Shown here piece by piece: positions 1 to 12,340 of a stretch of DNA of 64,000 nucleotides. The stretch's first letter is position 1; every line of letters starts with the position of its first letter. This DNA is from Mycobacterium triplex (GTDB lineage: Bacteria > Actinomycetota > Actinomycetes > Mycobacteriales > Mycobacteriaceae). The DNA lies in NCBI RefSeq assembly GCF_000689255.1, contig NZ_HG964446.1, forward strand, positions 2,946,854-3,010,853, written 5' to 3'. The translations under genes were made by a program, and so were the position numbers. Below the pieces are notes generated by a model. It had not been told where the DNA came from. It saw only the letters and a list, made by a program, of their open reading frames with translations, and searched no databases.

Positions 1-2762
<2,762 letters not shown>

Positions 2763-2766
<4 letters not shown>

Positions 2767-3383
2767 CAGGCAAATCCGTCGTCGTCCTGGATTATGGCTC
2801 GGGCAATCTTCGGTCCGCTCAGCGTGCGCTGCAGCGGGTCGGTGCGACGGTGGAAGTCACGGCCGACGCGGCCGCGGCCGCGGCCGCCGACGGGCTGGTG
2901 GTGCCCGGCGTCGGCGCCTTCGAAGCGTGCATGACCGGGCTGCGCAAGATCGCGGGGGAGCGCATCATCGCCGACCGGGTCGCCGCCGGACGCCCGGTGC
3001 TGGGGGTCTGCGTCGGCATGCAGATCCTGTTCGCGCGCGGCGTGGAGTTCGGCGTCGAGACTACGGGCTGCGAGCAGTGGCCGGGGGCCGTGACCCGGCT
3101 GGACGCCCCGGTGATCCCGCACATGGGCTGGAATGTCGTGCGATCCGGTTCGGGCAGTGGACTTTTCCAGGGGCTGGACGCCTCGGCCCGGTTCTACTTC
3201 GTGCATTCCTACGCCGCGCAGCGGTGGGAGGGTGCACCGGAGGCCGTGCTGACGTGGGCCACCCATCAGGTGCCGTTTCTGGCGGCGGTCGAGGACGGGC
3301 CGCTGGCCGCCACTCAATTCCACCCGGAGAAGAGTGGGGATGCCGGTGCGGCCGTATTGAGCAATTGGGTTGCGGGACTGTGA
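2763..3383 (+). CDS. hisH: imidazole glycerol phosphate synthase glutaminase subunit HisH
   Basis: Class I glutamine amidotransferase that supplies ammonia to HisF. The 206-residue protein carries the catalytic triad: nucleophile C83 in LGVCVGMQ, then H187 and E189 in QFHPEKS. The N-terminal [12 protein letters not shown] and [11 protein letters not shown] are standard for HisH. GTG start overlaps the hisB stop. After its stop comes the largest gap in the his operon (82 nt), which holds a hairpin-forming inverted repeat before hisA. Confidence 0.97.
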
Positions 3384-3392
3384 AGGACTTCG

Positions 3393-3449
3393 CGAGAGTG
3401 CAACTAGCGACGCAAACGCCGAGCAGCGGCGTAGCTGGTTGCACTCTCG
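3393..3449. repeat. inverted repeat between hisH and hisA
   Basis: Two 16-nt arms (3393-3408 and 3434-3449) are complementary apart from one position that would still form a G-U pair in RNA; the loop is 25 nt. It lies between hisH and hisA inside the operon, with no T-tract, so a classical terminator is unlikely. It could stabilise or process the mRNA, or be a copy of a dispersed palindromic element (similar constructions occur elsewhere in the window). Confidence 0.75.
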
Positions 3450-3465
3450 GCGCAAAGGAGAAAGC

Positions 3466-4197
3466 GTGCTGATTCTGTTACCCGCCGTCGACGTCGTCGA
3501 GGGTCGCGCCGTGCGCCTGGTCCAGGGCAAGGCCGGCAGCGAAACCGAGTACGGCTCGGCGCTGGACGCGGCGCTGAACTGGCAGCGCGACGGCGCCGAG
3601 TGGATCCATCTGGTGGACCTCGACGCCGCGTTCGGCCGCGGTTCCAACCGCGAACTGCTCGCCGAGGTGGTGGGCAAGCTCGACGTCAAGGTGGAACTGT
3701 CCGGCGGCATCCGTGACGACGATTCGCTGGCCGCGGCGCTGGCCACCGGTTGCGCCCGGGTCAACCTGGGCACCGCGGCGCTGGAGAATCCGCAGTGGTG
3801 CGCGCGGGCCATCGGCGAGCACGGCGACAAGGTCGCCGTCGGGCTGGACGTGCAGATCGTTGACGGCGAGCACCGGCTGCGCGGGCGCGGCTGGGAAACC
3901 GACGGCGGCGAGCTGTGGGAGGTGCTGGAACGCCTTGACGGCGAAGGATGTTCGCGCTTCGTCGTCACCGACGTCACCAAGGACGGCACGCTGGGTGGTC
4001 CAAATCTGGACCTGCTGGCCCGCGTCGCCGAGCGCACCGACGCCCCCGTCATCGCGTCGGGCGGCGTGTCCAGCCTGGACGACTTACGCGCCATCGCCAC
4101 CCTCACCGATCGCGGCGTCGAGGGCGCCATCGTGGGCAAGGCGCTCTACGCCGGGCGGTTCACCTTGCCGCAGGCACTAGAAGCGGTACGGCAGTAG
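3466..4197 (+). CDS. hisA: phosphoribosylformimino-AICAR-P isomerase HisA/PriA
   Basis: TIM-barrel isomerase of the histidine pathway, 243 residues. GTG 3466 was chosen because AAAGGAG sits 5 nt upstream and the protein then begins directly with the conserved [12 protein letters not shown] strand (catalytic Asp at residue 9). The second catalytic Asp lies in [10 protein letters not shown]. In mycobacteria, which lack a trpF gene, this enzyme (PriA) also isomerises phosphoribosylanthranilate for tryptophan; no trpF is present in the trp cluster of this window, which fits the dual role. Dual activity is inferred from the family. Confidence 0.96.
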   Translation: MLILLPAVDVVEGRAVRLVQGKAGSETEYGSALDAALNWQRDGAEWIHLVDLDAAFGRGSNRELLAEVVGKLDVKVELSGGIRDDDSLAAALATGCARVNLGTAALENPQWCARAIGEHGDKVAVGLDVQIVDGEHRLRGRGWETDGGELWEVLERLDGEGCSRFVVTDVTKDGTLGGPNLDLLARVAERTDAPVIASGGVSSLDDLRAIATLTDRGVEGAIVGKALYAGRFTLPQALEAVRQ

Positions 4198-4201
4198 ACC
4201 G

Positions 4202-5002
4202 ATGGACCTGCACGCGCTGCTCGCCGAGGCGTCGACAATTCTCGACGCCGCGGTGGAGCCGTTCGTGGCCGGCCATCGCGCCGACTCGGCGGTTCGCAAG
4301 AAGGGCAACGATTTCGCCACCCAGGTCGATCTCGCGATCGAGCGGCAGGTCGTCGCCGCGCTGCAGGCCGCCACCGGAATTGGGGTGCACGGCGAGGAGT
4401 TCGGTGGCACACCGGTCGATTCGCCGTGGGTGTGGGTGCTGGACCCGATCGACGGCACCTTCAACTACGCCGCCGGATCACCGATGGCCGCGATACTGCT
4501 GGGCCTGCTGCACGATGGCGAGCCGGTGGCCGGCCTGACCTGGATTCCGTTCACCGACGACCGGTACACGGCCGTCGCCGAGGGGCCGCTGGTGAAAAAC
4601 GGTGTGGCACAGCCCTCGTTGACTCATACGCCGCTGGCCGAGGGGCTGATCGGCGTCGGCACATTCAACGCCGATTCCCGGGGCCGATTCCCCGGACGGT
4701 ACCGGCTTGCGGTGCTGGAGAGACTGAGCCGGGTGTCCTCGCGGCTGCGCATGCACGGCTCTACCGGTATCGACCTGGTCTATGTCGCCGACGGAATCCT
4801 GGCCGGCGCAGTCTATTTCGGCGGCCAGGTGTGGGATCACGCGGCGGGGATCGCACAGGTCCGGGCCGCCGGGGGCACCGTCTCTGATCTCGCCGGTCGA
4901 CCATGGACCCCCGCGTCACGGTCGGTGCTGGCCGCGGCCCCCGGCGCGTACGAAGAGATCCTCGAGATTCTGCGCAGCGCCGGCCGACCGGAGGATTACT
5001 GA
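4202..5002 (+). CDS. impA: inositol monophosphatase family protein ImpA
   Basis: Mg-dependent phosphatase of the inositol monophosphatase superfamily, 266 residues. Metal ligands are visible: HGEEFGG (E65/E66), DPIDGTFNY (D81, D84) and WDHAAG near residue 212. It starts 4 nt after the hisA stop and ends 1 nt before hisF, so it is firmly inside the his operon. The substrate may be inositol phosphate or histidinol phosphate; mycobacteria are thought to use a related enzyme (HisN) for the latter, so context alone does not decide. No membrane segment. Confidence 0.92.
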   Translation: MDLHALLAEASTILDAAVEPFVAGHRADSAVRKKGNDFATQVDLAIERQVVAALQAATGIGVHGEEFGGTPVDSPWVWVLDPIDGTFNYAAGSPMAAILLGLLHDGEPVAGLTWIPFTDDRYTAVAEGPLVKNGVAQPSLTHTPLAEGLIGVGTFNADSRGRFPGRYRLAVLERLSRVSSRLRMHGSTGIDLVYVADGILAGAVYFGGQVWDHAAGIAQVRAAGGTVSDLAGRPWTPASRSVLAAAPGAYEEILEILRSAGRPEDY

Positions 5003-5003
5003 G

Positions 5004-5789
5004 ATGCATACGGGTACCGACCTTGCCGTGCGGGTGATTCCGTGCCTGGACGTCGACGACGGGCGGGTCGTCAAGGGGGTCAACTTCGAGAACCTGCGCG
5101 ACGCTGGTGACCCCGTCGAACTCGCCGCCGCCTACGACGCCGAAGGTGCCGACGAGCTGACCTTTCTCGACGTGACCGCGTCGTCGTCGGGCCGCGCGAC
5201 GATGCTGGACGTGGTGCGCCACACCGCCGAGCAGGTGTTCATTCCGCTGACGGTCGGCGGCGGCGTGCGCACCGTGGCCGACGTGGACGTCTTGCTGCGG
5301 GCCGGGGCGGACAAGGTTTCGGTGAACACCGCCGCGATCGCCCGCCCCGACCTATTGGCGGAGATGTCAAGGCAATTCGGCTCGCAATGCATCGTGCTGT
5401 CCGTCGACGCCCGCACGGTGCCGCCCGGTTCGGCGCCGACGCCGTCGGGCTGGGAGGTCACCACGCACGGCGGCCGGCGCGGCACCGGCATCGACGCCGT
5501 CGAGTGGGCGGCCCGCGGCGCCGATCTCGGGGTGGGGGAGATTCTGCTCAACTCGATGGACGCCGACGGCACCAAGGCGGGTTTCGATCTGGCGATGCTG
5601 CGCGCGGTGCGCGCCGCGGTCACGGTTCCGGTCATCGCCAGCGGCGGGGCCGGCGCGGTTGACCATTTCGCACCGGCGGTCGAGGCGGGGGCCGATGCGG
5701 TGTTGGCGGCCAGCGTCTTTCACTTTCGCGAGCTGACGATCGGACAGGTCAAGGCGGCGATGGCCGCGGACGGGATCACGGTGCGATGA
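5004..5789 (+). CDS. hisF: imidazole glycerol phosphate synthase cyclase subunit HisF
   Basis: Cyclase subunit partnering HisH; forms imidazoleglycerol phosphate and AICAR. The 261-residue TIM barrel has the catalytic aspartates at D16 ([14 protein letters not shown]) and D135 (VLSVDARTV), and the phosphate-binding TVGGGVR and IASGGAG loops. ATG 5004 follows the impA stop by one base and has GGAGG a short distance upstream; an upstream in-frame extension reads through impA and is rejected. The stop overlaps the hisI ATG. Confidence 0.97.
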   Translation: MHTGTDLAVRVIPCLDVDDGRVVKGVNFENLRDAGDPVELAAAYDAEGADELTFLDVTASSSGRATMLDVVRHTAEQVFIPLTVGGGVRTVADVDVLLRAGADKVSVNTAAIARPDLLAEMSRQFGSQCIVLSVDARTVPPGSAPTPSGWEVTTHGGRRGTGIDAVEWAARGADLGVGEILLNSMDADGTKAGFDLAMLRAVRAAVTVPVIASGGAGAVDHFAPAVEAGADAVLAASVFHFRELTIGQVKAAMAADGITVR

Positions 5790-6133
5790 CGCTGGACCCG
5801 GATATCGCCGCGCGCCTCAAGCGCAATGCCGACGGATTGTTCACCGCGGTCGTACAGGAGCGGGGCAGCGGCGACGTGCTGATGGTGGCCTGGATGGACG
5901 ACGAGGCGTTGGCCCGCACCCTGGAAACCCGTGAGGCGACCTACTTTTCGCGATCTCGCGGCGAGCAGTGGATCAAGGGTGCGACGTCGGGTCACACCCA
6001 GCACGTGCACTCGGTGCGCCTGGACTGCGACGGCGACGCCGTGCTGTTGAGTGTCGACCAGGTCGGCGCCGCGTGCCACACCGGAGACCACAGCTGCTTC
6101 GACGCCGATACGCTGCTGGCACCCGAGGATTAA
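5786..6133 (+). CDS. hisI: phosphoribosyl-AMP cyclohydrolase HisI
   Basis: Zinc enzyme that opens the adenine ring of phosphoribosyl-AMP. The 115-residue protein is a stand-alone cyclohydrolase with no fused HisE domain. Motifs [25 protein letters not shown] and the cysteine cluster in the last third ([19 protein letters not shown]) match the family. Last gene of the his operon; ATG overlaps the hisF stop. Confidence 0.97.
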   Translation: MTLDPDIAARLKRNADGLFTAVVQERGSGDVLMVAWMDDEALARTLETREATYFSRSRGEQWIKGATSGHTQHVHSVRLDCDGDAVLLSVDQVGAACHTGDHSCFDADTLLAPED

Positions 6134-6191
6134 CGTGCGGCGCCCGGCCCAGCGGGCGCCGGCCGACGATTTCGGTGAGAATGGGCGGACG

Positions 6192-7283
6192 ATGCGCGAA
6201 CGGATCTCGTGGAACGTCGTGGTGCCGCTGGTCGCCGTCGTCACGCTGGCACTGACCTGGGGCACGCCGCCGGGACCCTCGCTCGCGGTGCTGGAGGCGG
6301 TACTTCTGATCGGCGGCGTGCTGGCCGCAGTACACCATGCCGAGGTGGTCGCGCACCGGGTAGGCGAGCCGTTCGGGTCGCTGGTGCTCGCCGCGGCGGT
6401 GACCGTCATCGAGCTCGCGCTGATCATCGAGTTGATGGCCTCCGGCGGCAACGAGGCCGCCACGCTGGCCCGCGACACCGCGTTCGCGGCCCTGATGATC
6501 ACCACCAACGGTATTGCCGGGTTGTCGCTGCTGCTGGGTTCGCACCGGTACGGCGTGACGTTGTTCAACCCGCACGGCAGCGGTGCGGCGTTGGCGACAC
6601 TCACCACGCTGGCGACCCTGAGCCTGGCGCTGCCCAGCTTCACCATCACCGGGGGTCGTCAGGAATTCTCGCCCGGGCAGCTCGAATTCGCCGCCGTTGC
6701 CTCGTTGCTGCTGTACCTGCTGTTCGTCTTCACCCAGACGGTGCGGCACCGCGACTTCTTTCTGCCGGTCGCGCAGCGGGGCCAGCAGAGCCCATTCGAC
6801 GAGGAAAGCCACGCCGAACCGCCAAGCAACGCCGCGGCGCTGCGCAGCCTGGGGCTGCTGGTGGTGGCGCTGCTCGCGGTGGTGGGCCTGGCCGAACAGG
6901 AGTCGCCGGCCGTCGAGAAACTGGTGTCGGCGGCGGGCTTCCCGCACTCGTTCGTCGGCGTCGTGATCGCGGCACTGGTGTTGCTGCCGGAGACGCTGGC
7001 GGCGGTGCGAGCGGCGCGTCAGGGCCGCATCCAGACCAGCCTCAACCTCGCCTACGGCTCGGCGATGGCCAGCATCGGGCTCACCATTCCCGGTATCGCG
7101 CTGGCGTCGATCTGGATCGAGGGACCGCTGATTCTCGGGCTGGGCCCGACTCAGTTGGTGCTGTTCGCGCTGACCGTGGTGATCAGCATGCTCACCGTGA
7201 TACCCGGCCGGGCGACCCGGCTGCAGGGCGAGGTCCATCTGGTGTTGCTGGCCGCGTTCGTGTTTCTCGCGATCATCCCGTAA
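6192..7283 (+). CDS. chaA: calcium/proton antiporter family membrane protein (ChaA-like)
   Basis: Predicted 363-residue integral membrane cation/proton exchanger with about ten hydrophobic segments. Two homologous halves each carry the glutamate-containing exchanger repeat: VIELALIIELMASGG near 75-90 and LVLLPETLAAVRAAR near 260-275. ATG 6192 is chosen because it starts just before the first membrane segment; an in-frame GTG at 6135, directly after hisI, would add 19 polar residues. It sits 58 nt after hisI and could be cotranscribed. The Ca2+ specificity is taken from the family name only. Confidence 0.88.
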   Translation: MRERISWNVVVPLVAVVTLALTWGTPPGPSLAVLEAVLLIGGVLAAVHHAEVVAHRVGEPFGSLVLAAAVTVIELALIIELMASGGNEAATLARDTAFAALMITTNGIAGLSLLLGSHRYGVTLFNPHGSGAALATLTTLATLSLALPSFTITGGRQEFSPGQLEFAAVASLLLYLLFVFTQTVRHRDFFLPVAQRGQQSPFDEESHAEPPSNAAALRSLGLLVVALLAVVGLAEQESPAVEKLVSAAGFPHSFVGVVIAALVLLPETLAAVRAARQGRIQTSLNLAYGSAMASIGLTIPGIALASIWIEGPLILGLGPTQLVLFALTVVISMLTVIPGRATRLQGEVHLVLLAAFVFLAIIP

Positions 7284-7302
7284 TCACAAGCAGCGCAATC
7301 GA

Positions 7303-7767
7303 TTACGCCGACGAACGGGCTCGCAGCGTCTGCAGTGCCTGGTCGGCGTGGGCGTCCATGCTGAACTCGCTGGAAATCACGTTGAGCACCTTGCGATCGG
7401 TGTCGATCACGAACGTCGTGCGCTTGACCGGCATCAACTTGCCGAGCAGGCCGCGCTTGACGCCGAACTGGGTGGCGACGGTGCCCTCGCTGTCCGACAG
7501 CAGCGGGTAGTCGAAGTTCTCCTTGTCGGCGAATTTCGCCTGCTTCTGCACGGCATCGGTGCTGATGCCGATGCGGTTGGCGCCGACCGCCGCGAATTCG
7601 GAGGCCAGGTCCCGGAAATGGCAGGCTTCCTTGGTGCACCCAGGAGTCATCGCCGCGGGGTAGAAGAACAGCACCACGGGGCCGTCGGCAAGCAGGGCGC
7701 TGAGCTTGCGCGGCGTTCCGGTCTGATCGGGAAGTTCGAAGTCGGCCACTGTGTCACCAGTTTTCAT
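7303..7767 (-). CDS. bcpB: peroxiredoxin, bacterioferritin comigratory protein type
   Basis: Thiol peroxidase of the BCP/PrxQ group that reduces hydroperoxides. The 154-residue protein has peroxidatic C44 and a likely resolving C49 in TPGCTKEACHF, preceded by the typical FYPAAMTPG loop. The start at 7767 (MKTGDTVADFELPD) matches the family; the open frame runs 45 codons further upstream but that stretch is Arg/Pro-rich and crosses an inverted repeat. Transcribed away from trpE; the two start regions share a 123-nt gap. Confidence 0.93.
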   Translation of the reverse strand: MKTGDTVADFELPDQTGTPRKLSALLADGPVVLFFYPAAMTPGCTKEACHFRDLASEFAAVGANRIGISTDAVQKQAKFADKENFDYPLLSDSEGTVATQFGVKRGLLGKLMPVKRTTFVIDTDRKVLNVISSEFSMDAHADQALQTLRARSSA

Positions 7768-7804
7768 GGGCGTCAGGCTACGCCCTGCGCCCGAGCCCGA
7801 CGGA

Positions 7805-7852
7805 CGTAACGCCACGGTGAAATTCGGGGCCGAAAGCCGTCGTGGCGTTACG
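7805..7852. repeat. inverted repeat in the bcpB-trpE divergent gap
   Basis: Perfect 12-nt arms (7805-7816 and 7841-7852) around a 24-nt loop that itself contains a short TTCGG/CCGAA pairing. It lies 39 nt before the trpE start and 38 nt before the bcpB start, so it could be an operator or part of the trpE leader RNA. Its build resembles other intergenic inverted repeats in this window, so a dispersed element is equally possible. Confidence 0.75.
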
Positions 7853-7890
7853 CTCGCGGACTGACCGGGGGGATCTGCGAGGATGGTTTG

Positions 7891-9429
7891 GTGCATCCTC
7901 ACCTCGCCGACACGACCTCACGGGAGGAGTTTCGCCTGCTCGCGGCCGGACACCGCTTTGTTCCGGTGACCCGCAAGGTGTTGGCCGACAGCGAGACGCC
8001 GCTGTCGGCATACCGCAAGCTGGCCGCCAATCGACCCGGCACTTTCCTGCTGGAGTCCGCTGAGAACGGCCGCTCGTGGTCGCGATGGTCGTTCATCGGC
8101 GCGGGATCGCCCTCGGCGTTGACCGTGCGCGACGGCGAAGCGGTGTGGCTGGGTGCGGTTCCGCAGGACGCCCCCACCGGCGGCGACCCGCTGGAGGCGC
8201 TGCAGGCCACCCTCGAGCTGCTGGCCACCGCCGCGGTGCCGGGGCTGCCGCCCCTGTCGGGCGGCCTGGTCGGGTTCTTCGCCTACGACATGGTGCGGCG
8301 CCTGGAACGCCTGCCGGAAATGGCCGTCGACGATCTGGCGCTGCCGGACATGCTGATGCTGCTGGCCACGGATGTGGCGGCGGTCGACCACCACGAGGGC
8401 ACGATCACGCTGATCGCCAACGCCGTGAACTGGAACGGCACCGACGAGCGGGTCGACGAGGCCTACGACGACGCCGTCGCGCGCCTGGACGTGATGACCG
8501 AGGCGCTGGGTCAGGCGCTGCCGTCGACGGTGGCCACCTTCAGCAGGCCCGAGCCGGAGTACCGGGCGCAGCGCACCGTCGAGGAATACGGGAAGATCGT
8601 CGACTACCTCGTCGACCAGATCGCGGCCGGCGAAGCCTTCCAGGTGGTGCCGTCGCAGCGCTTCGAGATGGACACCGACGTCGACCCGATCGACGTGTAC
8701 CGGATCCTGCGGGTGACCAACCCGAGCCCGTACATGTATCTGCTTCACGTGCCGAATAGTGCTGGGGTGACGGACTTTTCGATCGTCGGGTCCAGCCCGG
8801 AAGCGCTCGTCACCGTCGTCGACGGCCGCGCGACGACGCATCCGATCGCCGGCACCCGGTGGCGGGGAGCCAACGAGGAAGAAGACCAGCTGCTGGAAAA
8901 GGAGCTGCTGGAAGACGACAAGGAACGCGCCGAGCACCTGATGCTGGTCGACCTCGGCCGCAACGACCTCGGCCGGGTCTGCACGCCCGGCACGGTCCGG
9001 GTCGAGGATTACAGCCACATCGAGCGCTACAGCCACGTGATGCACCTGGTCTCCACGGTGACGGGCACGCTCGGCGCGGGCCGTACCGCGCTGGACGCGG
9101 TCACGGCCTGCTTTCCGGCCGGCACGCTGTCCGGAGCGCCCAAGGTGCGGGCCATGGAGCTGATCGAAGAGGTGGAGAAGACGCGCCGCGGCGTCTACGG
9201 CGGTGTGCTCGGATACCTCGACTTCGCCGGTAACGCCGATTTCGCGATCGCGATCCGTACCGCGCTGATGCGCGACGGCACCGCGTACGTCCAGGCCGGC
9301 GGTGGCGTCGTCGCCGACTCCAACGGCCCCTACGAGTACACCGAGGCCAGCAACAAGGCGCGCGCGGTGCTCAATGCCATCGCCGCGGCGCAGACGCTCA
9401 GCGCCCCGGACGCCGCCCGCAATGGCTGA
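7891..9429 (+). CDS. trpE: anthranilate synthase component I TrpE
   Basis: Chorismate-utilising enzyme that commits chorismate to tryptophan, using ammonia from a glutaminase subunit encoded elsewhere (no trpG is next to it). 512 residues from GTG 7891, which has GCGAGGA 7 nt upstream; a TTG at 7888 is also possible. The feedback-inhibition motif LLES (LLESAENG) is in the N-terminal third, and the C-terminal catalytic domain has [52 protein letters not shown] and the final [10 protein letters not shown]. Next gene starts inside its stop region. Confidence 0.97.
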   Translation: MHPHLADTTSREEFRLLAAGHRFVPVTRKVLADSETPLSAYRKLAANRPGTFLLESAENGRSWSRWSFIGAGSPSALTVRDGEAVWLGAVPQDAPTGGDPLEALQATLELLATAAVPGLPPLSGGLVGFFAYDMVRRLERLPEMAVDDLALPDMLMLLATDVAAVDHHEGTITLIANAVNWNGTDERVDEAYDDAVARLDVMTEALGQALPSTVATFSRPEPEYRAQRTVEEYGKIVDYLVDQIAAGEAFQVVPSQRFEMDTDVDPIDVYRILRVTNPSPYMYLLHVPNSAGVTDFSIVGSSPEALVTVVDGRATTHPIAGTRWRGANEEEDQLLEKELLEDDKERAEHLMLVDLGRNDLGRVCTPGTVRVEDYSHIERYSHVMHLVSTVTGTLGAGRTALDAVTACFPAGTLSGAPKVRAMELIEEVEKTRRGVYGGVLGYLDFAGNADFAIAIRTALMRDGTAYVQAGGGVVADSNGPYEYTEASNKARAVLNAIAAAQTLSAPDAARNG

Positions 9430-10090
9430 TGTTCGGCCGGACCGGCGGGCCCGGCTGACGATCGGCATCGCCCAGTTGCTGCTCGTCATCGCCGCGGGCC
9501 TGCTGTGGACGGCCTCGCGGCTGCCGTGGGTCGTGATCCGGTCGTTCGACGGGCTGGGGCCGCCCAAGGAGGTGATCCTGGCCGGTGCGGCGTGGTCGAC
9601 GGCCCTGTTGCCGTTGGCGCTGCTGATGCTGGCCACGGCCGTTGCGGCGCTGGCGGTGCGGGGCTGGGCGCTGCGTGCGGTGGCGGGGCTGCTGGCGGTG
9701 ATCAGCCTGGCGATCGGCTATCTGGGCGTCAGCCTGTGGGTGTTGCGGGACGTAGCGGTGCGAGGAACCGAACTCGCCCACATTTCGCTGGTGACGCTGG
9801 TGGGCAGCGAGCGCCGCTACGCCGGAGCGGGGTTCGCGGTGGGCGCCGCGGTGTGCACGTTGGTCGCGGCTGTGCTGTTGATGCGGTCGGCGATGTCGGC
9901 GCGCGACGGGGCAAAAAAGTACGCCGCGCCGGCGACCCGGCGCTCAATCGCGAGACGCGAGGGCGCCGACGGGGCGATGCTGGAGGAGCCGGGGGCCCCA
10001 GAGATGTCGGAGCGGATGATCTGGGACGCACTCGATGAGGGGCACGACCCGACCGATCGGCCCCGCGGGTCTGACACCGAGGGTCGGTGA
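9422..10090 (+). CDS. tryptophan-operon-associated membrane protein
   Basis: 222-residue membrane protein of the family repeatedly found in actinobacterial trp operons (Trp_oprn_chp). About four hydrophobic segments (roughly 15-35, 55-75, 80-105, 135-160) are followed by a polar C-terminal tail. ATG 9422 overlaps the end of trpE by 8 nt, so it is translationally coupled. Function is unknown; placement suggests a link to tryptophan or anthranilate metabolism or transport, which is inference. Equivalent position to Rv1610. Confidence 0.85.
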   Translation: MADVRPDRRARLTIGIAQLLLVIAAGLLWTASRLPWVVIRSFDGLGPPKEVILAGAAWSTALLPLALLMLATAVAALAVRGWALRAVAGLLAVISLAIGYLGVSLWVLRDVAVRGTELAHISLVTLVGSERRYAGAGFAVGAAVCTLVAAVLLMRSAMSARDGAKKYAAPATRRSIARREGADGAMLEEPGAPEMSERMIWDALDEGHDPTDRPRGSDTEGR

Positions 10091-10192
10091 CGGGTCGCGA
10101 GCCGACGGTCGCTACCCTTCATTGACGTCGTCGAAATCGGCTCGAAACCGGTTAGGTGACCGTGAGCGACGTGTGGAAGGGAAATGACAGGT

Positions 10193-11011
10193 ATGAGTCC
10201 GGCGACTGTCCTTGACTCCATCCTTGAGGGAGTTCGGGCGGATGTTGCCGCGCGCGAAGCCCGTATCCCGCTTCCCGAGATCAAAGCGGCCGCCGCCGCG
10301 GCGCCTCCGCCTCTTGACGTGATGGCCGCGCTGCGCGAGCCCGGCATCGGCGTCATCGCCGAAGTCAAGCGCGCCAGTCCGTCGGCGGGTTCGCTAGCGC
10401 CCATTGCCGATCCGGCCAAGCTGGCCCAGGCCTACGAAGACGGCGGCGCGCGGGTCATCAGCGTGCTGACCGAGCAGCGGCGCTTCAACGGCTCGCTCGA
10501 CGACCTGGACGCGGTTCGGGCCGCCGTCTCGATTCCGGTCTTGCGCAAAGACTTTGTGGTGCAGCCCTATCAGATTCATGAGGCGCGCGCGCACGGCGCC
10601 GACATGTTGCTGCTGATCGTCGCCGCCCTGGAGCAGTCGGCGCTGGCGGCGATGCTCGACCGCACCGAATCGCTCGGTATGACAGCGCTTGTCGAGGTCC
10701 ATACCGAGAAAGAAGCGGACCGCGCACTCAAGGCCGGCGCCAACGTGATCGGGGTCAATGCCCGCGATCTCAAGACGCTGGAGGTGGACCGGGACAGCTT
10801 CTCGCGGATCGCTCCCGGACTGCCCAGCAACGTGATCCGGATCGCCGAGTCCGGTGTGCGGGGGACCGCGGACCTGTTGGCCTATGCCGGCGCCGGCGCT
10901 GACGCCGTCCTCGTCGGTGAGGGTCTGGTCAAAAGTGGCGACCCGCGTGCCGCGGTTGCCGATCTGGTGACCGCGGGCACCCATCCGTCCTGTCCGAAAC
11001 CGGCTCGTTAG
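10193..11011 (+). CDS. trpC: indole-3-glycerol phosphate synthase TrpC
   Basis: TIM-barrel synthase converting CdRP to indoleglycerol phosphate, 272 residues. Motifs: [13 protein letters not shown] (catalytic Lys/Glu strand), [33 protein letters not shown] 10193 ([11 protein letters not shown]) fits mycobacterial homologues; an ATG three codons upstream (10184) is nearer to the AAGGGA but too close to it. A 93-nt gap separates it from the preceding membrane protein. Confidence 0.96.
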   Translation: MSPATVLDSILEGVRADVAAREARIPLPEIKAAAAAAPPPLDVMAALREPGIGVIAEVKRASPSAGSLAPIADPAKLAQAYEDGGARVISVLTEQRRFNGSLDDLDAVRAAVSIPVLRKDFVVQPYQIHEARAHGADMLLLIVAALEQSALAAMLDRTESLGMTALVEVHTEKEADRALKAGANVIGVNARDLKTLEVDRDSFSRIAPGLPSNVIRIAESGVRGTADLLAYAGAGADAVLVGEGLVKSGDPRAAVADLVTAGTHPSCPKPAR

Positions 11012-11031
11012 TTCTCAAGAGCCCTGCGTTG

Positions 11032-11037
11032 TAACGT
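11032..11037 (+). promoter_or_regulatory. putative -10 element for a leaderless transcript before trpB
   Basis: TAACGT matches the mycobacterial TANNNT -10 box and is followed after 8 nt by an ATG (11046) that opens a nine-codon ORF. The spacing is what leaderless transcripts show, suggesting an internal promoter in the trp operon. No convincing -35 is seen, which is usual for mycobacteria. Confidence 0.4.
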
Positions 11038-11045
11038 TGAACCCC

Positions 11046-11075
11046 ATGAGCCATCTCCGCGTTGAGCATTGGTGA
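11046..11075 (+). CDS. nine-residue upstream ORF (MSHLRVEHW) coupled to trpB
   Basis: ATG-AGC-CAT-CTC-CGC-GTT-GAG-CAT-TGG-TGA. The single Trp codon is the last before the stop, and the stop overlaps the trpB ATG in TGATG, so ribosomes ending here would be placed on trpB. A TANNNT box lies 8 nt upstream of the ATG, suggesting it is translated from a leaderless mRNA. A regulatory role, such as sensing charged tRNA-Trp, is inference from position and composition only. Confidence 0.4.
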   Translation: MSHLRVEHW

Positions 11076-12340
11076 TGGTGGATCTATCTCGCCCCGCCCT
11101 TCCGCTTTCCAGCGCGGCCATTTCCGAACCCACCCGGCACGACCCCGACGCGGGTGGGCATTTCGGTGTGTTTGGCGGGCGCTACGTCGCCGAGGCGTTG
11201 ATGGCGGTGATCGAAGAAGTCACCGCCGCCTACGAGAAGGAACGCGTCAATCCCGAATTCCTGGATCTGCTGGACGACTTGCAGGCCAACTACGCGGGCC
11301 GGCCGTCGCCGCTCTACGAGGCCACTCGCCTGAGCGAACACGCCGGCTCCGCGCGCCTGTTTCTCAAGCGAGAAGACCTGAACCACACCGGTTCTCACAA
11401 AATCAACAACGTGCTGGGACAGGCGTTGCTGGCCAAGAGAATGGGCAAGACCCGGGTGATCGCCGAGACCGGCGCCGGGCAGCACGGCGTGGCCACGGCC
11501 ACCGCCTGCGCATTGCTCGGCCTGGAGTGTGTGATCTACATGGGTGCCGTCGACACGGCGCGCCAAGCGCTCAACGTGGCGCGGATGCGACTGCTGGGCT
11601 CCGAGGTCGTCTCGGTCGACACGGGATCGCAAACACTGAAGGACGCCATCAACGAGGCGTTCCGGGATTGGGTCACCAACGCCGACAGCACGTACTACTG
11701 CTTTGGCACCGCGGCGGGGCCGCACCCCTTCCCGACCATGGTCCGCGATTTCCAGCGCATCATCGGGCTGGAGGCGCGTGCGCAGATCCAAGCGCAGGCG
11801 GGCCGGCTGCCCGACGCCGTGACGGCGTGCGTCGGTGGGGGATCCAACGCGATCGGAATCTTTCACGCCTTCATCGACGACCCCGGGGTGCGGCTGGTCG
11901 GCTACGAGGCCGCGGGTGACGGCGTCGAGACCGGCAGGCACGCCGCGACATTCACCGGTGGTTCACCCGGTGCCTTCCAGGGGTCGTTCTCGTATCTGCT
12001 GCAGGACGAAGACGGTCAGACGATCGAATCCCATTCGATTTCAGCGGGTTTGGACTATCCCGGAGTGGGCCCGGAGCACGCCTGGCTCCGGCAGACCGGG
12101 CGCGCCGAATACCGGCCGATCACCGACGCCGAGGCGATGGACGCGTTTCGCCTGTTGTGCCGGACCGAAGGCATCATCCCGGCCATCGAATCCGCGCACG
12201 CCGTCGCCGGTGCCGTTCAGCTCGGCAACGAATTGGGCAGCGGCGCAGTCATTGTGGTGAACCTGTCCGGCCGCGGCGACAAGGACGTCGAGACGGCGGC
12301 GAAATGGTTCGGTCTGATGGACTCCCAGGACAAGCGATGA
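11075..12340 (+). CDS. trpB: tryptophan synthase beta subunit TrpB
   Basis: PLP enzyme joining indole with serine; forms an alpha2beta2 complex with TrpA. 421 residues from ATG 11075. The PLP lysine is in the family motif [19 protein letters not shown] and the phosphate-binding [10 protein letters not shown] are also clear, plus the C-terminal LSGRGDKD. Several in-frame starts cluster here (TTG 11069, GTG 11072, ATG 11075, GTG 11078); ATG 11075 is preferred because it overlaps the stop of a tiny upstream ORF. Overlaps trpA by ATGA. Confidence 0.96.
   Translation: MVDLSRPALPLSSAAISEPTRHDPDAGGHFGVFGGRYVAEALMAVIEEVTAAYEKERVNPEFLDLLDDLQANYAGRPSPLYEATRLSEHAGSARLFLKREDLNHTGSHKINNVLGQALLAKRMGKTRVIAETGAGQHGVATATACALLGLECVIYMGAVDTARQALNVARMRLLGSEVVSVDTGSQTLKDAINEAFRDWVTNADSTYYCFGTAAGPHPFPTMVRDFQRIIGLEARAQIQAQAGRLPDAVTACVGGGSNAIGIFHAFIDDPGVRLVGYEAAGDGVETGRHAATFTGGSPGAFQGSFSYLLQDEDGQTIESHSISAGLDYPGVGPEHAWLRQTGRAEYRPITDAEAMDAFRLLCRTEGIIPAIESAHAVAGAVQLGNELGSGAVIVVNLSGRGDKDVETAAKWFGLMDSQDKR

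Noticed and set aside
7883..7960. Possible Trp-containing leader peptide for trpE (MVWC...)
   Set aside because: It overlaps the trpE coding start out of frame, has one Trp only and no terminator-antiterminator follows.
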